A stretch of 64,000 nucleotides of DNA from JBBDJB01 sp040880125 (GTDB lineage Bacteria; Planctomycetota; Planctomycetia; Pirellulales; JBBDJB01), in assembly GCA_040880125.1 (NCBI GenBank), contig JBBDJB010000050.1, forward strand, positions 8,608 through 72,607. Direction: 5' to 3'. The stretch's first letter is position 1; every line of letters begins with the position of its first letter. This document shows, one piece after another, positions 26,228 through 35,567 of this stretch. Position numbers and translations under genes: made by a program. The notes below the pieces were generated by a model. The model was not told the DNA's origin and did no database searches. It was given only the letters and a program-made list of their open reading frames with translations.

Positions 26228-26518
26228 GTGATCACTCCCCCCGAGGATCTGTCGCCTCTGACACTAGCGGCTCGGTGGACGTCCCGCATTTTTTCCGTCT
26301 GCCTGGAGATGATGATCCCGGGCTTGATCGGTTATTGGCTGGACGGGTGGTTGGGGAGTACACCCTGGCTGATGCTGTCGGGATTTGCGGTCGGCGCTCC
26401 GCTGGCCATGTGGCACCTCATTCAGATGACGAGTGAACGCCCCAAAGGTACGGGCTCCGGCATGGCTGGCAATTCCGGCACCGACGGTGAGCAGGAAGAA
26501 AGGGACCCTTCGCGGTGA
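26228..26518 (+). CDS. AtpZ/AtpI-like small membrane protein
   Basis: A 96-residue protein with two hydrophobic helices (FSVCLEMMIPGLIGYWLDGW and WLMLSGFAVGAPLAMWHL), the pattern of AtpZ-type proteins that open F-type ATP synthase operons and may help assembly or cation supply. The GTG at 26228 was chosen because GAGGA lies about 10 nt upstream; a GTG at 26195 is an alternative. The C-terminal 25 residues are polar. Its stop overlaps the next start (GTGA). Confidence 0.8.
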   Translation: MITPPEDLSPLTLAARWTSRIFSVCLEMMIPGLIGYWLDGWLGSTPWLMLSGFAVGAPLAMWHLIQMTSERPKGTGSGMAGNSGTDGEQEERDPSR

Positions 26519-26937
26519 TTTCAGATCCGCTGGCAGGTTGGCAGCAGCATTCGCCCCGTGTTCGAGCGCTGCGCCTGCTGCGCTGGGCAGCGGCCGGTGT
26601 GGCGGTGGTTTCGCCGCTAGTGGTCACCACGCGCGGAACCGCCGGACTGGTGGCGCTGGTTGTCGCGGCTGGAGTCTGCACGGGCGGCGCGCTGGTGGCT
26701 CAGGGAGTTGCGGCCGCAGCGGCGCTCGACGTGTTCGGTCGGCTTGCCGTGGGTCTTGTCATTCGAATGATGTTTCCATCGTTGGCTTGTGTCTTGGTGG
26801 CTTCGGCAACGCCGCACGGCGTGCTCGCCGAGGGCGGTTTTTACGCGCTGACAATTGGTTTCTACCTGTACACGCTGGCGGTGGATTGCTTCCTGGCACT
26901 TCCCCGTCGCGCCGATTCTAGCCCCGCGAACGAGTAA
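26515..26937 (+). CDS. ATP synthase subunit I-like membrane protein
   Basis: A 140-residue protein with four hydrophobic helices, placed between the AtpZ-like gene and atpB, where AtpI is expected. The sequence is too alanine- and valine-rich for a firm family match, so the name rests on position and topology. AtpI proteins help assemble the c-ring. Translation begins at a GTG overlapping the preceding stop. Confidence 0.7.
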   Translation: MISDPLAGWQQHSPRVRALRLLRWAAAGVAVVSPLVVTTRGTAGLVALVVAAGVCTGGALVAQGVAAAAALDVFGRLAVGLVIRMMFPSLACVLVASATPHGVLAEGGFYALTIGFYLYTLAVDCFLALPRRADSSPANE

Positions 26938-26946
26938 CCGCTTGCC

Positions 26947-27843
26947 ATGGCCCACGATCCCCTGGCTCCAGAACACTTGATGGCGCACGTCAAGGACGCC
27001 GAGCACTTCGAGGTTCCGCGCATGCTGGCCGAAGGGGGGCATCTGGCCATCCCCCAGCCGTTTGCACCGGAAAAGCCGCTCTGGGTCGCGAACACGGGCA
27101 ATTCGATCGTCGACGGGCTCATCGAGCCATTCGACTTGCGGATTACGAAGTTCATGGTCCTGGAGGTCGTGGCCGCAGTCATTCTCTGTGTGGTGTTCAT
27201 CAGCTTGGCCAATCGCATGACCAAGTACAATCGGCCACGTGGGCGTTGGTGGAACATGATGGAGGCGATGCTGCTGTTCTTCCGTGACTACGTCACGCGG
27301 CCAGCCATCGGCAAGCACGATGGCGATCGCTTCCTGCCATTCGTGTGGACGATGTTCTTTTTTGTCCTCGGCTGCAATCTTCTTGGCCTGATTCCCTGGC
27401 TGGGATCGCCCACCGGTGCCATTGCGACGACAGGCGCCCTGGCGTTCTGCACGTTTGTAGTGCTCGTAGGCTCAGGCACGCACAAGCTGGGCGTGGTTGG
27501 ATTCTGGAAAGGCCAGGTTCCACATATGGAGATGCATCCGATCATCAGCGCGATCATCACACCAATGATCTTCGTCATCGAGGTGCTGGGACTCTTGATC
27601 AAGCACTTTGTGCTGGCCGTGCGACTTTTGGCTAACATGCTCGCGGGGCATCTGGTGCTGGCCGTCATTGTGGGTTTTATCGCGGTCAGCGCCGGCTCGA
27701 TCGCCTGGTTTGGCGTTATGCCAGCTAGCATTGCCGGAGCTTCTGGCCTGATGCTCTTGGAATTGTTCGTCGCCTTCCTGCAGGCCTACATCTTCGCCTT
27801 TCTGTCGGCCTTGTTTATTGGAATGGCCGTGCATCCGCATTGA
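26947..27843 (+). CDS. atpB: F1Fo ATP synthase subunit a
   Basis: A 298-residue membrane subunit that carries protons past the c-ring. The essential arginine is R226 in LAVRLLANMLAGH. Family blocks FFFVLGCNLLGLIP and LELFVAFLQAYIFAFL are present. About 60 N-terminal residues are polar before the first span, longer than in E. coli, and include several histidines. It lies ten bases after the preceding gene. Confidence 0.96.
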   Translation: MAHDPLAPEHLMAHVKDAEHFEVPRMLAEGGHLAIPQPFAPEKPLWVANTGNSIVDGLIEPFDLRITKFMVLEVVAAVILCVVFISLANRMTKYNRPRGRWWNMMEAMLLFFRDYVTRPAIGKHDGDRFLPFVWTMFFFVLGCNLLGLIPWLGSPTGAIATTGALAFCTFVVLVGSGTHKLGVVGFWKGQVPHMEMHPIISAIITPMIFVIEVLGLLIKHFVLAVRLLANMLAGHLVLAVIVGFIAVSAGSIAWFGVMPASIAGASGLMLLELFVAFLQAYIFAFLSALFIGMAVHPH

Positions 27844-27909
27844 CAACCGTATTCGTCGATATCCGACCAATGAACTTCATCTTTAAAACTGTGTAAGGAG
27901 ATTTCACAA

Positions 27910-28266
27910 GTGAACAAGCTGGTCAAGTTGACAGTGTTGGGTTGTTTCGTGGCGATACTCGCTTCGGCTCAGTTGGCGCAAGCCCAGGATGTCGAGCAGT
28001 TGCAGCAGCAGGTCGAGCAGTTGCAGGCGCAACTGGCGAGCGCGGGCGACGAGCGAATGGGCTGGCTGTTTGGCAGCAGCTTTGGTGCCGGCCTGGTGAT
28101 TCTCGGTGCCGGCTTTGGCATCGGGCGCATTGGGGGGCAGGCGGTCGAAGCGATGTCTCGCCAGCCGGAAGTGGCTGGAAACATCCAAACCGCGATGATC
28201 ATCTCCGCCGCGCTGATCGAAGGTGCGACGTTCTTCGCGCTGATCGTCTGTATGCTGTTCAACTAA
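27910..28266 (+). CDS. atpE: F1Fo ATP synthase subunit c with N-terminal extension
   Basis: A 118-residue proteolipid. The usual two-helix hairpin occupies residues 52-118, with the polar loop MSRQPE and the ion-carrying glutamate E104 in AALIEGATFF. The residue after E104 is glycine and not serine or threonine, which argues against a sodium type. Unusually it begins with a signal-peptide-like segment (about 1-25, ending AQAQ) and a short glutamine-rich heptad segment (DVEQLQQQVEQLQAQL). The GTG start has AAGGAG at 9 nt, so the extension is translated. Confidence 0.95.
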   Translation: MNKLVKLTVLGCFVAILASAQLAQAQDVEQLQQQVEQLQAQLASAGDERMGWLFGSSFGAGLVILGAGFGIGRIGGQAVEAMSRQPEVAGNIQTAMIISAALIEGATFFALIVCMLFN

Positions 28267-28289
28267 CTTTGCGCCGCGAGACCTTTAGC

Positions 28290-28934
28290 ATGCGTTTTCT
28301 TCGACTCTGCGCGATACTGGCCCTGGCGGTCAGTGTGTCATTGGCGTCCGTCGCCCAGGCGGCGGACGAAGCCGGCGCGGAAGCTGGACACGCCGCCGAA
28401 AGTGCCGGGGAGCATGGGGCGGCGAGTACCAATCCGATATCGCTGGATCCCGATCTGGCGATCTTCACCCTGATCATCTTCCTCGTGGTGCTGGGCATCC
28501 TGTGGAAGTTCGCCTGGGGGCCGATCTCCGAGGCGCTCGATCAACGCGAGAAGGCCATCGCCGACAACATCCAGGCGGCGGTCGACAAGCACGACGAGGC
28601 CAAGCTCATGCTGGCCCAGTACGAAAAGCGGCTGGCCAGCGCCGCCGACGAGGTGCGCGAACTGCTCGAGGAGGCCCGGCGCGACGCCGAGCATACCAAG
28701 ACCGAGATCATCGCCGAAGCCAAGGCGGCCGCCCAGGCCGAGCACGACCGGTCGATGCGCGAAGTTCGGGGCGCGACCGACGCGGCGCTGAAGGAACTGG
28801 CGGAAACCAGCGCCACGCTGGCGGTCGATCTGGCCGGCAAAATCGTCCGCGAGAAGCTCACCGCCGAGGATCAGTCGCGTCTCGTCCGCGACATGCTGGC
28901 GAAGCTGCCCAATACTCAGCCCAGTAAAAACTGA
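28290..28934 (+). CDS. atpF: F1Fo ATP synthase subunit b
   Basis: A 214-residue stator subunit. The membrane helix is at about 56-74 (LAIFTLIIFLVVLGILW), followed by a long charged coiled coil that reaches to the delta subunit. As in the c subunit gene, a signal-peptide-like segment (1-24, ending SVAQA) and a 25-residue Ala/Glu/Gly linker precede the membrane helix. The ATG at 28290 is the first start after atpE. The b subunit is single, with no b-prime gene nearby. Confidence 0.93.
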   Translation: MRFLRLCAILALAVSVSLASVAQAADEAGAEAGHAAESAGEHGAASTNPISLDPDLAIFTLIIFLVVLGILWKFAWGPISEALDQREKAIADNIQAAVDKHDEAKLMLAQYEKRLASAADEVRELLEEARRDAEHTKTEIIAEAKAAAQAEHDRSMREVRGATDAALKELAETSATLAVDLAGKIVREKLTAEDQSRLVRDMLAKLPNTQPSKN

Positions 28935-28961
28935 CGTCGCGCTTAGCCGCGGGAACAAGCA

Positions 28962-29591
28962 ATGGCTCAAGACACCAATCCCCGAGACATGAATCATCGA
29001 GCAGCCGATTTCGGCAAGCAGCAGATTGCCGCCGTGTATGCCAAGTCGCTTCTGCACGTGGCGGAAGAGGAAGGCAAGACGGCGGCCGTGCTCGAAGAGC
29101 TCGACTCTCTGGTCAATGACGTCTTGGCCAAGTTTCCCGACCTGGAGCGGACGCTCACCTCCACGCTTATCGACCACGAGCAGAAGGAGGCGATGCTCGA
29201 CCGCGTCTTTGGCAAGCAGGCCTCACCGCTGCTGCTGCGGTTCTTGAAGGTGCTCTCCGCCCACGGGCGGCTGGACTGCCTGCGGCCCATCTGGCAGGCG
29301 CTGTCGGAGCAGTACAACAAGATTCGCGGGCTGGTGGAGGTCGAGTTGCGGGTGGCTCGGCGGATCGAGCCGGCCCTGGAGAAGGAGATTGTCGCCGCCC
29401 TGCGTCAGGCGCTCTCAGCCGAACCGGTAGTGCGCGTGGTGGAGGATGAGGACCTGATCGGCGGCTTCGTCATCCGCATCGGGGATACCGTCTACGACGG
29501 CTCAGTGGCGACGCAGTTGCGGCACGCCCGGGCGCGGATGGTCCAAAAGAGCGTGGAGATGATCGAGACCCGGCGGGAACAATTGTTGTAG
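28962..29591 (+). CDS. atpH: F1Fo ATP synthase subunit delta
   Basis: A 209-residue soluble subunit that joins the b stalk to the top of F1. The N-terminal helical bundle (AAVYAKSLLHVAEEEGK) and the C-terminal block DLIGGFVIRIGDTVYDGSV, a family signature, are clear. The first 25 residues before the conserved domain are polar; a second ATG nine codons in is possible. It lies 27 bp from atpF. Confidence 0.94.
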   Translation: MAQDTNPRDMNHRAADFGKQQIAAVYAKSLLHVAEEEGKTAAVLEELDSLVNDVLAKFPDLERTLTSTLIDHEQKEAMLDRVFGKQASPLLLRFLKVLSAHGRLDCLRPIWQALSEQYNKIRGLVEVELRVARRIEPALEKEIVAALRQALSAEPVVRVVEDEDLIGGFVIRIGDTVYDGSVATQLRHARARMVQKSVEMIETRREQLL

Positions 29592-29684
29592 AGCCCAAGA
29601 AACGAGAGATATGGATCGTCGCGGCGGCTGGTTCTTCGCCACTTCGTCGGGCGACTCGCACATATTCATCCTGGTAGGAACGTT

Positions 29685-31223
29685 ATGAAGTTTAACTCCG
29701 ACGAAATCGCTTCGGTTATCCAACAGGAAATCAGGCAGTACCAGTCGCAAATCGACGTCCGCGAAGTCGGACGCGTGCTGGAAGTGGGCGACGGCATCGC
29801 CCGCGTCTACGGACTGGCCGGCGTGATGTCCGGCGAGATGGTCGAATTTTCCAGCGGCGTCACCGGGCTGGCGTTCAACCTGGAAGAGACGTCCGTCGGC
29901 GTGATCATCCTGGGCGACTTCCTCTCGATCACCGAGGGGGACGAAGTCCGCAGCACCGGGCAATTACTCAGTATTCCCGTCGGCGAGGCGATGCTCGGCC
30001 GCGTCGTCGATCCGCTCGGCAATCCGCTGGACGGCAAGGGGCCGATTGTCACCACTGAGCGACGGTTCGTCGAAAGCATGGCCCCGGGCGTCTCCGGGCG
30101 CCAGCCGGTCGCCCAGCCGCTGCAGACCGGCATCAAGGCCATCGACGCAATGACGCCGATCGGCCGCGGCCAGCGAGAGCTGATCATCGGCGACCGCAAG
30201 ACCGGCAAGACGGCCATCTGCATCGACGCGATTATCAATCAGCGCGACAGCGGCGTGAAGTGCTTCTACGTGGCGATCGGGCAGAAGGAGTCGACGGTCG
30301 CCGGCGTGATCGAGGTGTTGCGCGAGACCGGCGCCATGGACTACACGACGGTAGTCGTGGCCGGCGCCAGTGACCCCGCCCCGACGCAGTACATCGCACC
30401 CTATGCCGGTACGGCCCTGGCCGAGTTCTTCATGTACCGGGGCGAGCATTCGCTGATCGTGTACGACGACCTCTCGAAGCAGGCGGTTGCCTACCGGCAG
30501 TTGTCGCTTTTGATGCGGCGCCCGCCCGGCCGCGAGGCCTTCCCCGGCGACGTGTTTTACTGCCACAGCCGCCTGCTTGAGCGCTCCGCCAAGCTCAGCG
30601 CCGAGCTGGGCGGTGGCTCGCTCACCTCGCTGCCGATCATCGAAACGCTCGAGGGCGAGGTCTCCGCGTATATCCCCACCAACGTAATTTCCATCACGGA
30701 CGGGCAGATTTATCTGCAACCCGACTTGTTCTTCTCCGGCGTGCGTCCGGCGATGAACGTCGGTATCTCGGTGTCGCGCGTGGGCGGGGCCGCTCAAGTC
30801 AAGGCGATGAAGAAGGTCGCGGGCGGTTTGCGGCTCGACCTGGCCGCTTTCCGCGAGTTGGAAGCTTTCACTAAGCTGGGCACCGAATTGGACCCGGCGA
30901 CGCAAGCCCGGCTCGACCGCGGTTATCGCATGGTCGAACTGCTCAAACAGGGCCAGTACCGGCCGCTGGACGTAGTCGACCAGGTGTTGATCCTGTATGC
31001 CGGAACCCGCGGCCATCTCGACGATGTGCCGGTCGGCGATGTCGCAAAATGGGAAGAGGCCTTCTTGACCTTCATGCGCGATCAAAAGCCCGAGGTCCGC
31101 AACGAACTGGCCGAGACGAGCGACCTGAATGAAACACTGACCGAGTCGATCGAGACGTCGATCCGCGAGTTCAAAGCGCAGCACGCGGGCAGAACTCGCC
31201 AACCGGAGGTGGTGACGGTGTGA
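29685..31223 (+). CDS. atpA: F1Fo ATP synthase subunit alpha
   Basis: A 512-residue non-catalytic nucleotide-binding subunit of F1. The Walker A loop GDRKTGKT and the blocks LIVYDDLSKQAVAYRQ and GREAFPGDVFY are intact. Length and order match the family. TAGGAA lies 5 nt before the ATG. A 123-bp gap with two R1-type repeats follows, the largest break inside the operon. Confidence 0.98.
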   Translation: MKFNSDEIASVIQQEIRQYQSQIDVREVGRVLEVGDGIARVYGLAGVMSGEMVEFSSGVTGLAFNLEETSVGVIILGDFLSITEGDEVRSTGQLLSIPVGEAMLGRVVDPLGNPLDGKGPIVTTERRFVESMAPGVSGRQPVAQPLQTGIKAIDAMTPIGRGQRELIIGDRKTGKTAICIDAIINQRDSGVKCFYVAIGQKESTVAGVIEVLRETGAMDYTTVVVAGASDPAPTQYIAPYAGTALAEFFMYRGEHSLIVYDDLSKQAVAYRQLSLLMRRPPGREAFPGDVFYCHSRLLERSAKLSAELGGGSLTSLPIIETLEGEVSAYIPTNVISITDGQIYLQPDLFFSGVRPAMNVGISVSRVGGAAQVKAMKKVAGGLRLDLAAFRELEAFTKLGTELDPATQARLDRGYRMVELLKQGQYRPLDVVDQVLILYAGTRGHLDDVPVGDVAKWEEAFLTFMRDQKPEVRNELAETSDLNETLTESIETSIREFKAQHAGRTRQPEVVTV

Positions 31224-31265
31224 CCGCGCGATCGGACCTGACCACGACCAAACCCGAATGAAGTG

Positions 31266-31329
31266 GGCCACGACAGGAATGTCTGTGCCACGATTTAATA
31301 CACGTACAGACAAACGTGTCTGTGCCACC
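31266..31329. repeat. Pair of R1 repeats inside the atp operon
   Basis: Two R1-type copies in minus orientation (about 31266-31291 and 31304-31328), both ending GTCTGTGCCAC. They lie between atpA and atpG, 18 bp before the atpG start. Confidence 0.75.
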
Positions 31330-31346
31330 AAACCGTAAGCAGCACC

Positions 31347-32231
31347 ATGGCAAATCCCCGCAAGCTCGATAAACGCCGCAAGTCGGTCCGAAACATCCGC
31401 AAGATCACGCGGACCATGGAGTTGATCGCCACCGCGCGCTTCAAGCGTGCGATGGATCGCGCCGCCGCGGCCACGGCCTACACCAACCGGATTACGGCCC
31501 TGGTGGGCGACCTGGCCCGGGCCGGGCTAGATGTCAGCCATCCGCTGCTGGAGTCCCGCGAGACGACCGACCGCGCGATGCTGTTGGTGCTCACGGCCAA
31601 CCGCGGTTTTTGCGGCGGCTTCAACTCCAACGTCATCCGCGCTGGCGTCGCACGCTGGCGCGAATTGACCGCTGAAGTGCCCAACTGTCGGCTGGAGATC
31701 TCCGGCAAGCGCGGCATCAAAGGGTTTGTCGGTCGCGGTATCAAGCCGGACGAGAGGTTCACGCACTTCGAAGACCGCCCCGCCTTCGCCGAGATCGAGC
31801 TGCTGGCCAACCGTTACCTGGAGAGCTACATCCTCGGCGATCTGGACCGGCTGGACGTGGTCTACGCGCGGTTTGAGTCCGCCTCGCGGCAGCAGGTGAC
31901 GATCGAGACGTTGCTTCCGCTGGGCTCCCTGGGCGGCATTGAAAGCGACCAGGAAGGGACGGCCCGCGCCGAAAGCCGCTACGAGTTTCTCCCCTCGCCC
32001 GAGAGCATTCTGGAGGAGGTCGTCCCGACCAGCTTCAAAGTCCGCCTGTTCAAGTGCTTTTTGGATAGCGCGGTCAGCGAACAGATCGCCCGAATGGTGG
32101 CCATGAAGTCGGCCACCGAGAACGCCGGCGATCTGATTCGCCAACTGAGCATGGCCTACAACCGGGCCCGTCAAGGCCGTATCACTTCCGAGTTGATGGA
32201 CGTGATCGGTGGCGTCGAGGCAATCAGTTAG
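31347..32231 (+). CDS. atpG: F1Fo ATP synthase subunit gamma
   Basis: A 294-residue central-shaft subunit. The N-terminal helix contains RNIRKITRTMELIATARFKRA, split here at its family signature, and the C-terminal helix has YNRARQGRITSELMDVIGG; these two form the rotor coiled coil. The middle domain has TANRGFCGGFN. Length is normal. Confidence 0.96.
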   Translation: MANPRKLDKRRKSVRNIRKITRTMELIATARFKRAMDRAAAATAYTNRITALVGDLARAGLDVSHPLLESRETTDRAMLLVLTANRGFCGGFNSNVIRAGVARWRELTAEVPNCRLEISGKRGIKGFVGRGIKPDERFTHFEDRPAFAEIELLANRYLESYILGDLDRLDVVYARFESASRQQVTIETLLPLGSLGGIESDQEGTARAESRYEFLPSPESILEEVVPTSFKVRLFKCFLDSAVSEQIARMVAMKSATENAGDLIRQLSMAYNRARQGRITSELMDVIGGVEAIS

Positions 32232-32304
32232 GGTTCGGGCATCGCACCAGACAAACGAACAACACGACATTCGAAACGACTAACCGACGGGAAAGATCAA
32301 TTCC

Positions 32305-33756
32305 ATGGCCACTGCCACACAAAACATCGGACGCATCACGCAAATTATCGGCTCGACGTTCGACGCCGAATTTGACGAGGACAAGCTGCCGTCTATCTAC
32401 AATGCCGTCAAGGTCGTCGGCGAGCACAAAGGCGTTAAGATTGACCTGACCGGCGAAGTACAGCAGCACTTGGGCGGCAACCGCGTCCGCTGCGTCGCGC
32501 TCGGCGGGACCGACGGCCTGATCCGCGGCCAGGAGTGCCTCGATACCGGCGCGCCGGTCAGCGTGCCGGTTGGTGAAGCAACCCTGGGCCGCGTGTTCAA
32601 CCTTATTGGCGAACCGATTGACGGCCGCGGTCCGGTCGACGCCAAAGAGCGCTGGCCCATCCACCGCGACGCCCCCGACATCCGCGACCTCTCGACGAAA
32701 ACCGAGCTGTTCGAGACCGGGATCAAGGTGATCGATCTGCTCACGCCGTTCGTCCGCGGTGGTAAGGCGGGGCTGTTCGGCGGGGCGGGGCTCGGCAAAA
32801 CCGTCATCCTGACTGAGTTGATCGCCCGTATCGCTTCGGCCCACGGTGGCTACTCCGTCTTCGCCGGCGTGGGGGAGCGAACCCGCGAAGGAACCGACCT
32901 GTGGCTGGAAATGCAGGAAGCCGCGATCGGCGACACCGGGCGGCACGTCATCGATCAGACGTGCATGGTTTTCGGCCAGATGAACGAGCCACCGGGTGCC
33001 CGGCTCCGCGTGGCCCTTTCCGCGTTGACCATGGCCGAGTACTTCCGCGATCAGACCGGGGCCGACACGCTGCTGTTTATCGACAATATCTTCCGCTTCT
33101 CCCAGGCGGGCAGCGAAGTCTCCGCGCTCTTGGGTCGCATGCCCTCGGCCGTGGGTTACCAGCCCACGCTGGCCACGGAGATGGGCGCTTTGCAGGAGCG
33201 CATCGCCTCGACCAACCGCGGAGCCATCACGTCGGTACAGGCCGTGTACGTGCCGGCGGACGACCCCACCGACCCGGCCCCGGCCACCGCGTTCAGCCAG
33301 CTCGACGCGTTCATCTACTTGGAGCGGTCGATTTCCGAGAAGGGTATCTATCCGGCCGTCGATCCCTTGGCGTCTTCCAGCCGCATCCTCGATCCGCAAT
33401 ACGTGGGCGATCACCACTACCGGGTGGCCCGCCGCGTGCAGACGACGCTCCAGCGCTACCGCGAGCTGCAAGACATCATCGCCATCCTGGGCGTCGACGA
33501 GCTTTCCGAAGAGGACCGCCTGATCGTGCATCGGGCCCGGCGGATCGAGCGGTTCCTCTCGCAGCCGTTCCTCGTGGCCGAGGTCTTCACCGGCAAGCCG
33601 GGCGAGATCACGACGCTGGCAGACTCGATCCGCAGCTTCGAGGAGCTGTGCGACGGCAAGTGGGACCACCTCTCCGAAGACGCCTTCATGTATGTCGGGC
33701 CGATCGAGCAGGCCGAAGAGCAGTGGAAGAAGATGCAGAAGCGGGCGGAGAAGTAA
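32305..33756 (+). CDS. atpD: F1Fo ATP synthase subunit beta
   Basis: A 483-residue catalytic subunit. The Walker A loop GGAGLGKT, the catalytic-glutamate region GVGERTREG, the Walker B region TLLFIDNIFRF and the DELSEED lever (as GVDELSEEDR) are all present. GGGAAAG lies upstream of the ATG. It ends one base before the atpC start. Confidence 0.98.
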   Translation: MATATQNIGRITQIIGSTFDAEFDEDKLPSIYNAVKVVGEHKGVKIDLTGEVQQHLGGNRVRCVALGGTDGLIRGQECLDTGAPVSVPVGEATLGRVFNLIGEPIDGRGPVDAKERWPIHRDAPDIRDLSTKTELFETGIKVIDLLTPFVRGGKAGLFGGAGLGKTVILTELIARIASAHGGYSVFAGVGERTREGTDLWLEMQEAAIGDTGRHVIDQTCMVFGQMNEPPGARLRVALSALTMAEYFRDQTGADTLLFIDNIFRFSQAGSEVSALLGRMPSAVGYQPTLATEMGALQERIASTNRGAITSVQAVYVPADDPTDPAPATAFSQLDAFIYLERSISEKGIYPAVDPLASSSRILDPQYVGDHHYRVARRVQTTLQRYRELQDIIAILGVDELSEEDRLIVHRARRIERFLSQPFLVAEVFTGKPGEITTLADSIRSFEELCDGKWDHLSEDAFMYVGPIEQAEEQWKKMQKRAEK

Positions 33757-33757
33757 G

Positions 33758-34192
33758 ATGGACCAGTCCGAGAAACCAGCCGCCGGCGCGCTGCGGTGCG
33801 TGGTCGTCACGCCCGAGGCCACCGTGGTCGACACGCAGGCTGGCTTTGTGGCCTTGCCGCTGTTCGACGGCGAGATCGGTATCGCCCCGCTGCACAGCCC
33901 CATGATCGGTCGGCTCGGCTACGGCGAAATGCGGATCCGCGACGGCGCCCAAACCCGCTCCTATTATGTCGACGGCGGGTTCGTGCAGGTGGCCGATAAC
34001 GTCGTTTCCGTGCTGACCAATCGGGCTGTCCCCGCCGAGTCGCTGGATGCGGCCGTCGCCGCCGAGCATCTGGAGCACGCCCGCTCCAAACCGGCCAGCG
34101 GCGAGGAAGCCGTCGTCCTCCGCCAACAACAGATCGACCAGGCCCGGGCGCAGCTTCGCGTCGTCCGTCGCCAAGGCGCGGGCAGCTACTAG
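33758..34192 (+). CDS. atpC: F1Fo ATP synthase subunit epsilon
   Basis: A 144-residue F1 rotor subunit. The N-terminal beta sandwich is marked by GEIGIAPLHSPMIGRL and VDGGFVQVADN. The C-terminal helical arm (about 95-140, AVAAEHLEHAR and on) is present, so it could inhibit ATP hydrolysis. It ends the operon. A GGGGCGCCCC palindrome at 34214 may aid termination but has no T tract. Confidence 0.94.
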   Translation: MDQSEKPAAGALRCVVVTPEATVVDTQAGFVALPLFDGEIGIAPLHSPMIGRLGYGEMRIRDGAQTRSYYVDGGFVQVADNVVSVLTNRAVPAESLDAAVAAEHLEHARSKPASGEEAVVLRQQQIDQARAQLRVVRRQGAGSY

Positions 34193-34577
34193 AGTTCTGT
34201 TACAGCTTGAATTGGGGCGCCCCTGCTGACTTGTCCGGCCGTGCCTTGGCGTCACCACGAGCCACGTTCACATTGACCGTGGTGCTGCACTCGCTTCCCG
34301 GCTCTGCTCGCGCCACGTGCGGTTTCTGGCGATTATCTGGACTGGCCGGATGGGTTGTCTCACGGCGCGTGCGATTCGCGCCGCCCGGCTCCAACGCCAG
34401 TAAGCGCACCGGCGGCATTTGCCGAAACTACTACATGTCGCGCCACCGCTTTGCCACCGGCTCAATTGCCCGTGCCGCCGAGTAACGGACGCCGCCCCGA
34501 GCTATCGCACACGCATCCGTCCTCGACCCCGATTCGCGCTACGGCGCCCACAGGCCAGCCACCGCTGGAACGCCTCC
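34193..34577. other. Gap between atpC and the FHA gene
   Basis: 385 bp. Apart from the tight GGGGCGCCCC palindrome near the left end, no promoter, repeat or gene was recognised. Confidence 0.5.
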
Positions 34578-35174
34578 ATGCAGGACCCACTTGACCCGCA
34601 CGACCGACAATCGAGGCACGCCGCGCTGTACTACGATCACCACCAGCCTACCGTTGCGCTGGAGATCGTGCGCGGCCGCGCGCGGCGGCGGGTTCGCCCG
34701 GTCGACGTGCCCGCCTTCTTGATCGGCTCAGCCGTCGATTGCGATCTTGTGCTGGGCGATCCACGCTTTCCGGAAGTGCACGCCTACGTGCTGTTGCAGA
34801 ACGGAGAGGTGTCGATCCGCCAACTCGGCTTCCTGCCGGAGATCACGCTCAACGGACAGCGCTTCACCAAAACGATGCTGACTGACGGCGACCGCATCCG
34901 CACCGGCCCGTTCGAGTTTCGCGTCCACATCGCGTCGCCCAGCGGCAGCGGTCGCCCGCCGCGGCCACGGCATCGCGGTTTCTTTGAACAGAGCACCCCC
35001 GACGCATCCCGCGCGAGCACGGTGAACGACCCGTGGAGCGGCCTGGAAAGTCTGCGGCACATGGATGCGGCAAGCTTGCGTCTGTACGTCGAAGGCGAGG
35101 CGCCGCCACAGGCGGCTCACCCGCCTGACAGCGGGTTCGCGCAAAAGGACGGACCGTGCGCGCGTCAGGCTTGA
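34578..35174 (+). CDS. FHA-domain protein
   Basis: A 198-residue soluble protein with one forkhead-associated domain at about 28-118 (VPAFLIGSAVDCDLVL, then TLNGQRFTKTMLTDGDRI). FHA domains bind phosphothreonine. The usual phosphate-contacting arginine and serine positions read IGS and PEVHA, so peptide binding may be altered. The C-terminal 75 residues are probably unstructured. The ATG at 34578 was chosen because the sequence upstream is arginine/proline-rich. It could read out a kinase such as that at 17013-18770, but nothing links them directly. Confidence 0.75.
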   Translation: MQDPLDPHDRQSRHAALYYDHHQPTVALEIVRGRARRRVRPVDVPAFLIGSAVDCDLVLGDPRFPEVHAYVLLQNGEVSIRQLGFLPEITLNGQRFTKTMLTDGDRIRTGPFEFRVHIASPSGSGRPPRPRHRGFFEQSTPDASRASTVNDPWSGLESLRHMDAASLRLYVEGEAPPQAAHPPDSGFAQKDGPCARQA

Positions 35175-35567
35175 ATCGGCAGGGCGAATTCATCCGCGCC
35201 AGCGGAGTTCCAGGGAAGAAAGGACCTTGATACGATCACGATGCTTCTCGGATTCATTCAGCTAAAGCCACCCTGCCTGGGGCATCGACTTCCCGTCTCC
35301 GACGACGGGACGGCCCTGCGCACGCTTCGCCGCCTGGCCACCGCCACCTGCGGTGAAGGGGCGGCTACTTCGCCGTCATCGCGATACTCTCCCGCGCGCC
35401 GCGGCCGGGCTTGCTGCCCTCCGCGGGCGGAGTTGATCGAGGCGGACCTTGCGCAACTGGCGGCCGATCTGGATCATGCCGCCTGGCAGTTGAGCGAGCG
35501 CCTGGAACTGGCCCGCCACTGCTGAAAGCTCGGCATCAGCCGATATGCTGCGTCGCCGCGCTGACGG
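35175..35567. other. Gap between FHA and ABC-2 permease genes
   Basis: About 390 bp between convergent genes. A short plus-strand frame ending at 35525 (ELIEADLAQLAADL and on) has coding-like composition, but no start or homology was recognised. Confidence 0.4.

Noticed and set aside
27910..28266. Sodium-type c subunit
   Set aside because: The residue after the ion-binding glutamate is glycine; the serine/threonine and other ligands of sodium types are not seen.
32224..33903. 559-codon open frame on the minus strand
   Set aside because: Antisense to atpD, whose catalytic motifs are complete.
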